64,000 bases of DNA, taken from NCBI RefSeq assembly GCF_019903425.1, contig NZ_JACHUZ010000013.1, positions 1,334,285 to 1,398,284 of the forward strand. Reading direction: 5' to 3'. This stretch comes from Vreelandella halophila (GTDB taxonomy: Bacteria; Pseudomonadota; Gammaproteobacteria; Pseudomonadales; Oleiphilaceae). The notes under the pieces were generated by a model that did no database searches, was not told the DNA's origin, and saw nothing but the letters and a program-made list of their open reading frames with translations. Below, in pieces: positions 53,587 through 63,648 of this stretch. Position numbers and translations under genes: made by a program. Numbering within the stretch: position 1 is the first letter of the stretch; the number at the start of each line of letters is the position of its first letter.

Positions 53587-54522
53587 GTGGAAGATCGGCC
53601 GATCATCGTCAAGCGCGTCAAGAAAAAGGGTGGCGGACATCATGGCGGCGCCTGGAAAGTCGCGTTCGCCGACTTCGCCATGGCCCTCATGGCGTTCTTT
53701 CTGGTGATGTGGGCGATCAACCAGGCCACGCCCGAACAGAAAGAGGATATTTCGCGCTATTTCTCTGATCCGGTGGGTTACGAGGAAGGAGGTAATCCCA
53801 ATCCTGTGGATCTTGGAGGCGCACCGGCTGTTACTCGCAATGAAGGGCCCAGTGATGTGGCGCCGGAGCCATTGAGCCTGAAAGAGGATCAGGTCAAGGA
53901 GATGGCAGAATCGGTGGAGCGCCGACAGACCCAAGAGCTTATGCAGGAGCTTGATCAGAAGCTTGAAGAAAGCGAGACCCTCCAGGAGTTCAAGGACCAG
54001 CTGCTGATCGACATCACGGACGAAGGTCTGAGAATCCAGATTGTGGATCGCTCCCAGCGCCCGATGTTTGACAGCGGTGGCGACGAGCTCAAGCCTTATT
54101 CGCAGGATATTCTGTTCGAGCTGGCCGAGCCGCTGGCGGAAGTCTCCAATAAGCTCAGTATCACCGGCCACACAGACAGGACGCCTTTTGCCGAACGGAA
54201 TGAGCAGTACACCAACTGGGAACTGTCGGCTGATCGCGCCAACGCAGCACGCCGGACCCTGGTGGCCGGTGGTGTTCCGGAGAATCACATTGGCCGGGTC
54301 GTGGGGCTGGCCGACTCGGTCCTGTTCAACAAGGAGGAGCCGCAGGCGCCGGTGAATCGTCGCATCTCGATCATTGTGCTGACCGAGGCGGCCAGGAAAG
54401 CCATGGAGGAGCGGGAATCCGCCAATACCGCGGATGCCGAGGACCGCGAAACCATGGCCAATGATGACTGGATGGAGCGTGCACGGGAGCGCCAGGTGGA
54501 CGAGTCCGAGGTCAACTGGTAG
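53587..54522 (+). CDS. motB: Flagellar motor stator protein MotB
   Basis: A 311-aa subunit with one membrane helix (FADFAMALMAFFLVMWAIN) containing the proton-binding aspartate, and a C-terminal OmpA-like peptidoglycan-binding domain (LSITGHTDRTPF, NWELSADRANAARR). The start is GTG at 53587 with GGAGG upstream. An unusually acidic tail follows the OmpA domain. It is convergent with rsgA; the ends overlap by 11 bp. Confidence 0.96.
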   Translation: MEDRPIIVKRVKKKGGGHHGGAWKVAFADFAMALMAFFLVMWAINQATPEQKEDISRYFSDPVGYEEGGNPNPVDLGGAPAVTRNEGPSDVAPEPLSLKEDQVKEMAESVERRQTQELMQELDQKLEESETLQEFKDQLLIDITDEGLRIQIVDRSQRPMFDSGGDELKPYSQDILFELAEPLAEVSNKLSITGHTDRTPFAERNEQYTNWELSADRANAARRTLVAGGVPENHIGRVVGLADSVLFNKEEPQAPVNRRISIIVLTEAARKAMEERESANTADAEDRETMANDDWMERARERQVDESEVNW

Positions 54523-55501
54523 AGCGACCGGCCTCGGCCTCATCCCGGATCATCAGGTAGTGCTCCATCCGCTGTGGGTCCAGGTGCCCATTCTCCACGG
54601 CTTCCTGCAGGGCACACCCCGGCTCCTTCTCATGCCGGCAGTCCCGGAAGCGGCAATGGCCGATCCATTCCCGCACGTCCGGAAATCCATCGATTACCCT
54701 GTCCGGGTCCATGTGCCAGAGGCCGAATTCGCGGATGCCGGGTGAGTCGATGATCGCGCCGCCGTTGGCCAGGCGGTAGAGGCAGGCGGTGGTGGTGGTG
54801 TGGGTGCCTTCGCCGCGCCGTGTGAGTTCGCCGGTGCGGATCTCGGTGCCCGGGAGCCAGCGGCGGATCAGGCTTGATTTGCCGACCCCGGACTGGCCGG
54901 CGATGATGCTGGTGGCGGTGTCCGCCAGGGGATCGGGCAGGGCACTCTCGTCTTCTTCCGAGGCTGAAGTGAGCGCCACCGGGTACCCCAGGTCCCGATA
55001 GGGCGCCAGGACCTCCTCCAACAGGTCCATGCTGTCCTCGTCCAGGAGGTCGGCCTTGTTCAGCAGGATGACCACGGAAAGCCCGTGGATCTCCGCCGCC
55101 GCCAGGTAACGGTCCATCAGCGCCGGCTGGGGCGCTGGTGCCGGCGCGATGACCAGCACCAGCCGGTCGATGTTGGCGGCCATGGTCTTGAGCCGGCCGT
55201 AGCGGTCCGGGCGCTGGAGCTCGCGCTCGCGCGGCTGTCGCGCCACGACCACGGCGGTGCCGTTTTCTTCCTCGCGCCACACGATCCGGTCACCGGCGAC
55301 CAGGCCGCCGAGATTGGCCCTCGCCTGGGCACGGCGTTGCACCCAATCGCCGTCGTTCGGATAGTCGATCAGGAGTTCGCCCCCGAAGTGGGCCACGACG
55401 GTGCCGTCATGGCCCACTTCGCGCGCGGCGTCCTGCCACTCTTCCTGGCGGGACTGGATGCGGCGCTGTTGCTGGTGGGAAAGGTTGCGTTTGCGGGGCA
55501 C
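54512..55501 (-). CDS. rsgA: Ribosome small subunit GTPase RsgA
   Basis: A 329-aa circularly permuted GTPase that checks late 30S assembly. Visible are the G4 motif NKADLL before the P-loop AGQSGVGKSSL, SPGIREFGLW, and the zinc motif CRFRDCRHEKEPGC. I place the start at the GTG at 55501, because PRKRNLSHQQQRRIQ is the normal family N-terminus; an ATG at 55567 would add 22 unusual residues and lie 5 bp from the orn start. The GTG has no strong ribosome site. Confidence 0.93.
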   Translation of the reverse strand: MPRKRNLSHQQQRRIQSRQEEWQDAAREVGHDGTVVAHFGGELLIDYPNDGDWVQRRAQARANLGGLVAGDRIVWREEENGTAVVVARQPRERELQRPDRYGRLKTMAANIDRLVLVIAPAPAPQPALMDRYLAAAEIHGLSVVILLNKADLLDEDSMDLLEEVLAPYRDLGYPVALTSASEEDESALPDPLADTATSIIAGQSGVGKSSLIRRWLPGTEIRTGELTRRGEGTHTTTTACLYRLANGGAIIDSPGIREFGLWHMDPDRVIDGFPDVREWIGHCRFRDCRHEKEPGCALQEAVENGHLDPQRMEHYLMIRDEAEAGRSTS

Positions 55502-55572
55502 TGGGTCTTGTCTTGATGCTGTGAGAAGATGACGCCAAGCCAACAGCCTATCGGAAAAGGAGCGCATCAGCC

Positions 55573-56127
55573 ATGGCGCAGCAGAACGACCGGGCCCAGC
55601 GACTGATCTGGATCGACCTGGAAATGACCGGCCTGGATCCGGACAGCGACCGCATCATCGAGGTGGCCACCATCGTCACCGACGCCGACCTCAACGCCCT
55701 TGCCGAAGGCCCGGTCCTGGCAGTGCACCAGTCCGATGCGGTGCTCGAGGCCATGGATGAATGGAACACCACCACCCATGGCAACTCCGGCCTGACCCAG
55801 CGCGTGCGCCAGAGCACCCTGACCGAGCGCGACGCCGAGCTGGAAACCATCGCCTTCCTGAAGGAGTGGGTGGAAGAGCGTACATCCCCCATCTGTGGCA
55901 ACAGCATCTGCCAGGACCGGCGCTTTCTCGCCCGCTACATGCCGGAACTGGAAGCCTTCTTCCACTACCGCAACCTGGACGTGAGCACCGTCAAGGAACT
56001 GGCCCGACGCTGGAAGCCTGAGGCAATGGAGGGTTTTAAGAAGAAGGGAGCGCACCTGGCGCTGGATGACATCCGCGAGTCGATCGCGGAGCTGCAGCAT
56101 TACCGGAAGACGTTGTTCGCGCTCTGA
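55573..56127 (+). CDS. orn: Oligoribonuclease
   Basis: A 184-aa DEDDh 3'-5' exonuclease that removes dinucleotides, including pGpG from c-di-GMP turnover. Asp15 and Glu17 lie in [11 protein letters not shown], and [11 protein letters not shown] holds the catalytic His and last Asp. AAAAGGAG precedes the ATG. It is divergent from rsgA, as in Pseudomonas. Confidence 0.97.
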   Translation: MAQQNDRAQRLIWIDLEMTGLDPDSDRIIEVATIVTDADLNALAEGPVLAVHQSDAVLEAMDEWNTTTHGNSGLTQRVRQSTLTERDAELETIAFLKEWVEERTSPICGNSICQDRRFLARYMPELEAFFHYRNLDVSTVKELARRWKPEAMEGFKKKGAHLALDDIRESIAELQHYRKTLFAL

Positions 56128-56256
56128 AGCCGTGGCTGACTCTGGCCCCGGTAAAACCGCGAGGGAGTGTTCATTGCTGACCTGGTCCTGGAATCGGAAG
56201 TCCGGTGCCTGGCCAACGCAGCAAAATCGAATAGGCGTACCAACGGGAGCAGCACC

Positions 56257-57183
56257 ATGAGCGACAAACCCAATATCCTGATCGTTGGCGCCGGGGCCAT
56301 CGGCAGTTTTTATGGCGCCATTCTGAAACAGGCAGGCTGCTCGGTCAGTGTCGTCCTGCGCTCAGAGTACGAGACGGTCAGAACCAGGGGTATCCGCATC
56401 AACAGCCCGCTGGGCGACTTATCCTATACACCGGACGCGGTCTACAGAGAGGGGGACACGCTGCCACAGGCACCGGACTATCTGATTCTCTGCGTGAAGG
56501 TTCTGCCGGGCGTGGACCGGGCTGCGTTGGTACGACCCTGGATAGGCCCGGCAACCTGCCTGGTCCTGATTGAGAACGGGATTGATATCGAGCGCGAGCT
56601 GGCCGATGCCTATCCGAAGAATCCGCTCATCAGTTGTCTGGCTTTTATCGCGTCCAGCCGTACCGGACCGGGGGAGATTGACCACCAGGCCTACGGCAAG
56701 CTGGTAATGGGCCGTTTTCCGGACGGTCTGGACGATCACAGCCACAACCTGGCGGCCCTGTTCCGGGAAGGCGGCATCAACGTTGACCTGACGGAGCAGG
56801 TGATTGCTGAACGCTGGCGCAAGTGCCTGTGGAACACGCCATTCAACCCGCTCTCGGTGCTCGCTAACGGCGCCGACACGCTCACTATCCTCGACGCCGA
56901 GGGCGGAGAGGCGCTGATTCGCGCCCTGATGGCGGAGGTGATCGCTGTGGCAGCGGCAGACGGTTTTACGATGGAACCGGAGCTGATTGACAAAAACATC
57001 AAGGGCACCCGCAACATGCCGCCCTACAAAAACAGCATGGCCCTGGACTACCTCAATGGGCAGCCCATTGAGCTGGACGCGGTACTGGGTAACGTAGTGG
57101 CAATCGCTAACAGGCATCAGGTCCCGGTGCCCCACCTGGAAACCATTCTCACTGCCCTGCGGATGCGTCAGCCCGTGGCTTGA
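56257..57183 (+). CDS. Ketopantoate reductase-family oxidoreductase (PanE/ApbA)
   Basis: A 308-aa NADP-dependent reductase. The N-terminal Rossmann motif is ILIVGAGAIGSFYGAIL, and the ApbA C-terminal part includes ERWRKCLWNTPFNPLSVL and TRNMPPYKNSMALDYLNGQPIELDAVLG, with the catalytic lysine of the family probably in WRKCLWN. It may be the pantothenate enzyme PanE or one of several paralogues. GGGAG precedes the ATG at 56257. This gene interrupts the orn-queG order known from Pseudomonas. Confidence 0.85.
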   Translation: MSDKPNILIVGAGAIGSFYGAILKQAGCSVSVVLRSEYETVRTRGIRINSPLGDLSYTPDAVYREGDTLPQAPDYLILCVKVLPGVDRAALVRPWIGPATCLVLIENGIDIERELADAYPKNPLISCLAFIASSRTGPGEIDHQAYGKLVMGRFPDGLDDHSHNLAALFREGGINVDLTEQVIAERWRKCLWNTPFNPLSVLANGADTLTILDAEGGEALIRALMAEVIAVAAADGFTMEPELIDKNIKGTRNMPPYKNSMALDYLNGQPIELDAVLGNVVAIANRHQVPVPHLETILTALRMRQPVA

Positions 57184-57199
57184 ACGAGTCGGGGACGCA

Positions 57200-57222
57200 G
57201 GCTGGAGGTTAAACTTCCAGCC
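57200..57222. terminator. Hairpin between convergent panE-like gene and queG
   Basis: GGCTGGA (57200-57206) and TCCAGCC (57216-57222) form a 7-bp stem with a 9-base A/T-rich loop, 17 bp after the panE-like stop and before the queG stop. It could serve both convergent genes; no T-run follows. Confidence 0.5.
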
Positions 57223-57250
57223 ATTCCTGCCATCTCATCTCAAGTACTTC

Positions 57251-58312
57251 TCAGGTCAATCCTGTTTCATGCTGTCTTAACGCCCATTGCACATGCTCCC
57301 GAACCATCTCTGAGGGGTGATCCTCCCGTGCCCTGAGCGCCTCGATCACCGGAATGGTGCTCGGGGCGTTGCCCAGTCCCACTGCCAGGTTCCGCAGCCA
57401 GCCCTCGTAGCCCGCCCGCCGGATGGCTGAGCCTTCCGTGCGTTTCAGGAAGGTCTCCTCGTCCCACAGGAACAGCTCTGACAGGGTGCTGTTGTCCAGT
57501 CCGTGGCGGGGCTGGAAGTCGGGTTCATCCGTGGATTCACTGAACTTGTTGAAGGGGCAGACGAGCTGGCAGTCGTCGCAGCCGAAGACGCGGTTGCCCA
57601 TAAGGGGCCGCAGTTCCTCCGGGATGGGGCCGTTGTTCTCGATGGTCAGATAGGAGATGCAGCGGGCCGCGTCCAGAACATAGGGCTCCGGGAAGGCGTT
57701 GGTGGGGCAGACGTCCAGGCAGGCGGTACAGCTGCCGCAGTGGTCGGTGGTCCAGGGCTCGTCCACGGGCAGTGGGGCGCTGGTGTAGATCTCGCCCAGG
57801 AAGAACCAGGAGCCCGCCTGTGGGTGCAGCAACAGGGTGTGTTTACCCTGCCAGCCCAGTCCCGCCTTCACGGCGATGGGTTTTTCCATCACCGGGGCGC
57901 TGTCGACGAAGGCGCGATGGTAGTAGCCCGGCAGGGCCTCGTCGATCCACTTCGCCAGCTTCGCCAGGCGCTTGCGCATGAGCTTGTGGTAATCCCGGCC
58001 CAGGCTGTAGCGGGTGATGTAGGCCTTTTCGTCGTCGGCCAGGACCGCGTCCGGGGCGTCGGGATCGGGGCGGTAATCCAGGCGGACCGCGATGATCCTT
58101 TCGGTGCCTTCCACCAGTTGCGCCGGCCTGTAGCGCTTCTCGCCGTGCTGGGCCATGTAGCTGAGGTCGGCGTTCAGCCCCCTGTCCAGCCACTGGTTCA
58201 ATCGCTGGCCGGTTTGTTCCAGTTCCGTATCCGTAATCCCGACAGCTTGAAAGCCCAGGTCGTGGGCCCAGTCACGGATTCTTTCGGCGGTGGCGGTAAG
58301 ATCGTCGGTCAT
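57251..58312 (-). CDS. queG: Epoxyqueuosine reductase
   Basis: A 353-aa cobalamin-dependent iron-sulfur enzyme for the last step of queuosine tRNA modification. Two [4Fe-4S] motifs are seen, CGSCTACLDVCPTNAF and CDDCQLVCPFN, and KAGLGWQGKHTLLLHP is a family block. It is divergent from nnrD with about 100 bp between starts. Confidence 0.95.
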   Translation of the reverse strand: MTDDLTATAERIRDWAHDLGFQAVGITDTELEQTGQRLNQWLDRGLNADLSYMAQHGEKRYRPAQLVEGTERIIAVRLDYRPDPDAPDAVLADDEKAYITRYSLGRDYHKLMRKRLAKLAKWIDEALPGYYHRAFVDSAPVMEKPIAVKAGLGWQGKHTLLLHPQAGSWFFLGEIYTSAPLPVDEPWTTDHCGSCTACLDVCPTNAFPEPYVLDAARCISYLTIENNGPIPEELRPLMGNRVFGCDDCQLVCPFNKFSESTDEPDFQPRHGLDNSTLSELFLWDEETFLKRTEGSAIRRAGYEGWLRNLAVGLGNAPSTIPVIEALRAREDHPSEMVREHVQWALRQHETGLT

Positions 58313-58414
58313 CCGGTCCTATGGCGTTTGAGTCGGAATTTGCTATGCTTATCAGGGTTCTGTGCGAATTTCTTAAACCGCATTGTGATAACTGGTTCAT
58401 TTTTGAGCGAAAAT

Positions 58415-59950
58415 ATGCCCGACCAGCCACTGCCATTGTACACCGCTGAGCAGGTACGCAACCTGGATCGAACCGCCATCGAGGACTTCGGGGTGGACGG
58501 TTTTGACCTGATGAAGCGGGCCGGTAAAGCCGCATTCCGGCTGGCGCGTCGGCGCTGGCCGGAGGCGCGCCAGTTGCTGGTGCTTTGCGGTGGTGGCAAC
58601 AACGGGGGCGATGGTTATGTGGTGGCCGGGCTGGCCGCCCAGCAGGGGATCGCCTGCCACTGTGTGGCGGTTTCCGACCCTGCGAAGCTCAGTGGCACCG
58701 CAGCGTCCGCCCATGCGTTTGCCCGTGAGAGCGGGATCGAGGTAACACCATTTGAGTCCCTGGATGAGAGGCAACTCGGCGCACTGCTGACGGAATCGGA
58801 CCTGGTTGTGGACACCCTGCTCGGAACCGGCCTGGCCGGTGAGGTCCGTGCGCCCTATGCTGGGGTGATCGATCAACTCAACGCCTCATCAGTGCCAGTG
58901 CTCGCCGTGGATATCCCGTCTGGCCTGTGCAGTGGCACGGGCCGGGTGCTGGGCACGGCCGTCCGGGCAGCGGCCACCATCACCTTCATCGGGCGCAAGG
59001 CGGGGCTTTACACAGGGCGGGCGCGGGACTGCACCGGGCCCGTCACCTTCGACGATCTTTCAGTGGATTCAGCGGTCTATAACGCGGAACCAGCTCCGGA
59101 AGCCTGGCTCTGGCCTCCGGAAGCCGCTCTCGCCCGTCTGCCCCACAGACATCCCACCACCCATAAGGGCGAATGCGGTCGCGTGCTCATCGTCGGTGGC
59201 GATGAGGGCATGGGCGGTGCCGGAATCCTGGCTGGCGAGGCGGCCCTGCGCTGTGGTGCCGGCCTGGTGTTCCTGGCAACACGGGGTGCCCATGTGTCGG
59301 CGGCGCTGGCGCGACGCCCGGAAATCCAGGCGCGGGCCGTGGAACACGGTAATGATCTGGATCCGTTGCTGGAGCGCGTGGATGTGGTCGTCGTCGGCCC
59401 CGGTCTCGGGAGCAACGCCTGGGGGCAGCAGATGCTGCAGCGGGTGGCCGGGTTCTCCGGGCCTGTGGTCGCGGATGCGGACGCCCTGGCACTGATGCAG
59501 CAGCACGGGTTGCCGGCGGATGCCGGGCAGTGGATCCTGACGCCGCACCCCGGAGAAGCGGCCCGGCTGCTGGGATGCAGTGTGCCGGAGGTCGAGGCCG
59601 ATCGCTATCAGGCCCTTGCGACACTGATTGAACAACAGGGGGCTACCGTCATTCTCAAGGGCGCCGGAAGCCTTGTAGGGGCGCCCGGACGAGCGGCGGC
59701 TGTTATCAAGGGTGGCAATCCCGGCATGGCCACGGCCGGCATGGGGGATGTCCTCAGCGGTGCCCTGGGGGCGCTTCTGGGTCAGGGTATGGATCCGCTG
59801 GGCGCTGCCGTGACCGGTGCTGCCTGGCACGCGGCCGCTGCGGATCACGCTCTGGCGCATACGGGCGTCCAGGGACTGTTGGCCGGTGATCTTATACCGG
59901 CGTTTGGGTCGGCGGCGGGTTCCTTTTCGCCGGAGGCGGCCCGTGATTGA
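58415..59950 (+). CDS. nnrD: Bifunctional NAD(P)H-hydrate epimerase/dehydratase
   Basis: A 511-aa fusion that repairs hydrated NAD(P)H. The N-terminal YjeF epimerase domain (about 1-220) has CGGGNNGGDGYVVA and VDTLLGTGL; the C-terminal ADP-dependent dehydratase has VLIVGGDEGMGGAG, LTPHPGEAARLLG and AGMGDVLSGALGALL. I use the ATG at 58415. The upstream part of the same frame is an anti-sense shadow of queG. It overlaps tsaE by 8 bp. E. coli calls the fused gene nnr/yjeF. Confidence 0.95.
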   Translation: MPDQPLPLYTAEQVRNLDRTAIEDFGVDGFDLMKRAGKAAFRLARRRWPEARQLLVLCGGGNNGGDGYVVAGLAAQQGIACHCVAVSDPAKLSGTAASAHAFARESGIEVTPFESLDERQLGALLTESDLVVDTLLGTGLAGEVRAPYAGVIDQLNASSVPVLAVDIPSGLCSGTGRVLGTAVRAAATITFIGRKAGLYTGRARDCTGPVTFDDLSVDSAVYNAEPAPEAWLWPPEAALARLPHRHPTTHKGECGRVLIVGGDEGMGGAGILAGEAALRCGAGLVFLATRGAHVSAALARRPEIQARAVEHGNDLDPLLERVDVVVVGPGLGSNAWGQQMLQRVAGFSGPVVADADALALMQQHGLPADAGQWILTPHPGEAARLLGCSVPEVEADRYQALATLIEQQGATVILKGAGSLVGAPGRAAAVIKGGNPGMATAGMGDVLSGALGALLGQGMDPLGAAVTGAAWHAAAADHALAHTGVQGLLAGDLIPAFGSAAGSFSPEAARD

Positions 59951-60422
59951 GGCGCTGGCGCTGGAACTCGCAGACGAACAGGCCACGGAGGCCCTGGGGG
60001 CAGCCCTGGCCCGGGCCTTTTCCACCGGCGGGGTGATCCACCTGGCCGGTGACCTGGGGGTCGGCAAGACCACCCTGGCGCGCGGGCTCATGCACGCGCT
60101 GGGGCACGAAGGCGCGGTGCGCAGCCCCACCTTCACACTGGTGGAGCCGTACGAAATGCTGTCGCCCAAGGTCTATCACTTTGATCTCTATCGGCTCGGC
60201 GACCCGGAGGAACTGGAGATGATGGGCATCCGCGACTACATGGACGAAGGGGCCCTGGTGGTGATCGAGTGGCCCGAACGCGCGGGTGGCATTCTGCCGG
60301 CGCCGGAATGCCGGGTTGAACTTGCGGATGCGGGCAGCGGGCGCAGTGCCCGTATCCACACGAATGATCGCATTGCCGGGGCTCTGTCCGAAGCCCTGGC
60401 CAGCAGGAGCAACACGCAATGA
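59943..60422 (+). CDS. tsaE: tRNA t6A synthesis ATPase TsaE
   Basis: A 159-aa P-loop ATPase needed with TsaB, TsaC and TsaD for the t6A37 modification. The Walker A is GDLGVGKTTLARG, and RSPTFTLVEPYE and FDLYRLGDPEELE are typical. The start is GTG at 59943 inside the nnrD end. The ATGA overlap with amiB (60419-60422) continues the coupled operon. Confidence 0.95.
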   Translation: MIEALALELADEQATEALGAALARAFSTGGVIHLAGDLGVGKTTLARGLMHALGHEGAVRSPTFTLVEPYEMLSPKVYHFDLYRLGDPEELEMMGIRDYMDEGALVVIEWPERAGGILPAPECRVELADAGSGRSARIHTNDRIAGALSEALASRSNTQ

Positions 60423-61753
60423 GCACATGGATCACACGCGTTCTGGCGAGTCTGGTTCTGATGCTGGCGGCTGTGGCACAGGCCGGTACGCCGGTGGACA
60501 ACGCCCGGATCTGGCCGGCTACGGACCACACCCGGCTGGTGCTGGAAACCGGTGATTCTGTGGATCATCGGCTGTTTGCACTGGAATCGCCGCGTCGGCT
60601 GGTGATCGACGTGGAGCAGGCGGACCTGGAGACCGATCTCGGCGAACTGGATCTGGATGAGACACCCATCCGCCAGATCCGCACGGGCCGCAGGGAGAAC
60701 GGGGACCTGCGCGTGGTCCTGGATATGAAGGAGGAGGTGGAACCCCGCAGCTTCCTGCTCAAACCGAACCAGAAATACGGTCACCGTCTGGTCGTGGATC
60801 TCATGGACCTCGACAAGACCCGTGAGAAGGAGCAGGAAGCGGTTCTGGAAGACCAGAGTGAGAGCAAACAGCGGGACATCATCGTTGTGGTGGACGCCGG
60901 CCATGGGGGTGAGGACCCGGGTGCCATCGGTCCCTCGGGGGTTCAGGAGAAGCACGTCACCATGGAACTGTCCAGGCGGATGGTGGACCGGATCAATGCC
61001 ATGGAAGGCTACGAGGCCTATCTGACTCGCAAGGACGACTATTACATCGGTCTTCGCAAGCGTACCGAGATCGCCCGGGACTATAACGCGGATCTGTTTG
61101 TGTCCGTGCATGCGGATGCCTTCCGTTCCCCTCGGCCGCGCGGTGCATCGGTCTATGCGCTGTCGACGGACGGCGCCAGTAGTGAGGCCGCGCGCTGGTT
61201 GGCGGAAAGCGAGAACAGCGCTGACCTGATCGGCGGTGTTGGGGGAGTCTCGCTCAAGGATAAGGATGAGATGCTGGCGGGCGTGCTGCTGGACCTGTCC
61301 ATGACGGCGAGCATTGAGTACAGCATGGGGGTTGGTTCCAATGTCCTCGAACAGCTGGACTCAGTGGGCAAACTGCACAAGTCATCTGTTGAGCAGGCGG
61401 GATTTGCCGTGCTCAAGAGCCCGGATATTCCGTCCATCCTTGTTGAGACCGGGTTTATTTCCAACCCGACGGATGAGCAGCGCCTGACCCAGGCCTCCCA
61501 TCAGCGCCGGATTGCGGATGCGGTTGTCGCCGGCCTGGGTCGTCACTTCCGTGCCTCGCCACCCCCCGGGACGCTGATTGCCCACCGTCAGGGGAACGCA
61601 GAGGGCAAGCGCGAGTACGAAATCCGGCGTGGCGATACCCTGTCGGCCATCGCCCGGCGCAACCAGGTATCGGTGCAGAAGCTCAAGTCCGCCAACGATA
61701 TCAATGGTGAGACGCTGCATATCGGGCAAGTGATCAGCATCCCCTCGTCCTGA
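60419..61753 (+). CDS. amiB: N-acetylmuramoyl-L-alanine amidase AmiB
   Basis: A 444-aa periplasmic cell-wall amidase that splits septal peptidoglycan. A signal peptide (first ~22 residues, ending AQA), an AMIN domain (about 25-125), the amidase_3 domain (about 155-385) and a C-terminal LysM domain (YEIRRGDTLSAIARRN) follow in order. Zinc ligands are in VDAGHGGEDPGA, GVQEKHVTM, SVHADAF and VETGFISN. The LysM places it at peptidoglycan. Confidence 0.95.
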   Translation: MSTWITRVLASLVLMLAAVAQAGTPVDNARIWPATDHTRLVLETGDSVDHRLFALESPRRLVIDVEQADLETDLGELDLDETPIRQIRTGRRENGDLRVVLDMKEEVEPRSFLLKPNQKYGHRLVVDLMDLDKTREKEQEAVLEDQSESKQRDIIVVVDAGHGGEDPGAIGPSGVQEKHVTMELSRRMVDRINAMEGYEAYLTRKDDYYIGLRKRTEIARDYNADLFVSVHADAFRSPRPRGASVYALSTDGASSEAARWLAESENSADLIGGVGGVSLKDKDEMLAGVLLDLSMTASIEYSMGVGSNVLEQLDSVGKLHKSSVEQAGFAVLKSPDIPSILVETGFISNPTDEQRLTQASHQRRIADAVVAGLGRHFRASPPPGTLIAHRQGNAEGKREYEIRRGDTLSAIARRNQVSVQKLKSANDINGETLHIGQVISIPSS

Positions 61754-61771
61754 TCTGGTACCATTCCGGTC

Positions 61772-63646
61772 ATGGCAGCCATCCAGACCCTACCCCCCCG
61801 TCTCGCCAACCAGATCGCGGCCGGCGAAGTTGTTGAACGCCCGGCCTCGGTCACGAAGGAACTTATCGAGAACGCGCTGGATGCCGGCGCCTCCCGGGTC
61901 GAAGTGGAGGTGGAGCAGGGCGGCGCGCGCCTGATCCGGGTGCGTGACGATGGCGACGGTATTGCCCATGACCAGATGCCGCTGGCGCTGAGCCGCCACG
62001 CCACCAGCAAGATCCACAGTCTTGATGATCTGGAGGCGGTGAGCTCGCTGGGTTTCCGCGGCGAGGCACTGGCGAGCATCAGTTCCGTGGCGAGGCTGAC
62101 GCTGACCTCCCGTGCCAGGGGGGAGAGCGAGGGCTGGTGCGTGGAGGCCGAGGGGCAGGACATGCAGACTCGGGTGTCACCGGCTGCCCATCCCCAGGGA
62201 ACCACCGTCGAGGTGCGGGACCTGTTCTTCAACACCCCAGCCCGGCGCAAGTTCCTGCGGACCGAGAAAACCGAGTTCAACCACCTGGAAGAGAACCTGC
62301 GGCGCCAGGCGCTGAGCCGCTTCGATGTGGGGTTCACGCTCCAGCATAACGGCCGGGCGGTGCAGTCCCTGCGGCCGGCGACCACCGAGCGCGACCGGCA
62401 GCAGCGGGTGGCCAGTCTCTGCGGCAGCCAGTTCATGGAACATGCCCTGAGTATTGACGTCGAGGCCTCGGGGCTGCGCCTGCAGGGCTGGGTGGCGCTG
62501 CCGACCTTCTCGCGCAGCCAGGCGGATCTGCAGTATTTCTTCGTCAACGGCCGCCCGATCCGGGACCGGCTGGTGGCGCACGCGGTGCGCCAGGCCTACC
62601 GGGATGTGCTCTATAACCAGCGCCACCCTGCCTTTGTACTCTACCTGGAAGTCGACCCCGCCAATGTGGATGTCAACGTCCACCCGACCAAGCATGAGGT
62701 CCGCTTCCGCGACGGCCGCCTGGTTCATGATTTCCTGTTCCGGAGCCTGCACCGCGCCCTGGCGGAGGTGCGTCCTGGCGATGACAGCACCGAGCCAGCG
62801 CAGGGAGAGGGTGGTGAGCCAACCGCAGCCGGTGACGCGGTAGCGACGGGGTCGGCCGGTGCCACTGTGGCGGGCGGTCAGGCGCAGAACCGGGATAGGC
62901 CGGCCAGCCCCTCGGAGACCGAGGCCCAGATGGCATTCTATGGCGGCCTCCACCAGGGTGGCGGCCCTTCCGCCAATGTCGTGAGGGAAGCCTCACCGAC
63001 CCCCTTCATCCAGAGCCGTACCACGGCACCCTCCGGCATGCCTGAGGCATCGGAAGGGGATGTGCCGCCGTTGGGCTACGCCGTCGCCCAGCTCCATGGC
63101 GTCTATATCCTGGCCCAGAGCGCTGAGGGCATGGTGATCGTGGACATGCACGCCGCCCATGAGCGCATCGTCTACGAGCGCATGAAGCGCGGCGTGGCAG
63201 GGGAGGGCGTGACCTCCCAGCCGATGCTGGTGCCACTGACCCTGAACGTGAGCCAGCGTGAGGCGGATCATGCCGAGCAGTACGCCGACGACATGGCAAC
63301 CCTGGGCCTGCAGCTGGACCGTATGGGCCCGGAGACGGTCACCGTGCGCCAGGTTCCGGCGCTGCTGCGGGATGCGGATATGGAGCAGCTGGTGCGCGAT
63401 GTGCTCTCGGATCTGGTCACCCACGGCCGCAGCCAGCAGGTCGAGGCGCGCATTGAGCACCTGCTGGGCACCATGGCCTGCTACGGCTCGGTGCGGGCCA
63501 ACCGCCAGCTCACGATTCCGGAAATGAATGCGCTTCTGCGCGATATGGAAGCCACGGAGCGCAGCGGCCAGTGCAACCACGGCCGGCCCACCTGGACGTG
63601 GATGAGCATGGGTGACCTGGACAAGCTCTTCATGCGGGGACAGTAG
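61772..63646 (+). CDS. mutL: DNA mismatch repair protein MutL
   Basis: A 624-aa protein with the N-terminal GHKL ATPase ([30 protein letters not shown]), a variable linker of about 100 residues rich in G, A, E and P, and a C-terminal domain. The C-terminal part contains [12 protein letters not shown], which fits the D-x-H-A-x2-E-x4-E metal site of endonuclease-type MutL, as in Pseudomonas, where no MutH exists. It begins 18 bp after amiB. Confidence 0.96.
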   Translation: MAAIQTLPPRLANQIAAGEVVERPASVTKELIENALDAGASRVEVEVEQGGARLIRVRDDGDGIAHDQMPLALSRHATSKIHSLDDLEAVSSLGFRGEALASISSVARLTLTSRARGESEGWCVEAEGQDMQTRVSPAAHPQGTTVEVRDLFFNTPARRKFLRTEKTEFNHLEENLRRQALSRFDVGFTLQHNGRAVQSLRPATTERDRQQRVASLCGSQFMEHALSIDVEASGLRLQGWVALPTFSRSQADLQYFFVNGRPIRDRLVAHAVRQAYRDVLYNQRHPAFVLYLEVDPANVDVNVHPTKHEVRFRDGRLVHDFLFRSLHRALAEVRPGDDSTEPAQGEGGEPTAAGDAVATGSAGATVAGGQAQNRDRPASPSETEAQMAFYGGLHQGGGPSANVVREASPTPFIQSRTTAPSGMPEASEGDVPPLGYAVAQLHGVYILAQSAEGMVIVDMHAAHERIVYERMKRGVAGEGVTSQPMLVPLTLNVSQREADHAEQYADDMATLGLQLDRMGPETVTVRQVPALLRDADMEQLVRDVLSDLVTHGRSQQVEARIEHLLGTMACYGSVRANRQLTIPEMNALLRDMEATERSGQCNHGRPTWTWMSMGDLDKLFMRGQ

Positions 63647-63648
63647 CG

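Noticed and set aside
57503-58414. N-terminal extension of nnrD by about 300 codons
   Set aside because: This part lies antisense to queG and has no homology-like motifs; the YjeF domain starts normally at the ATG at 58415.
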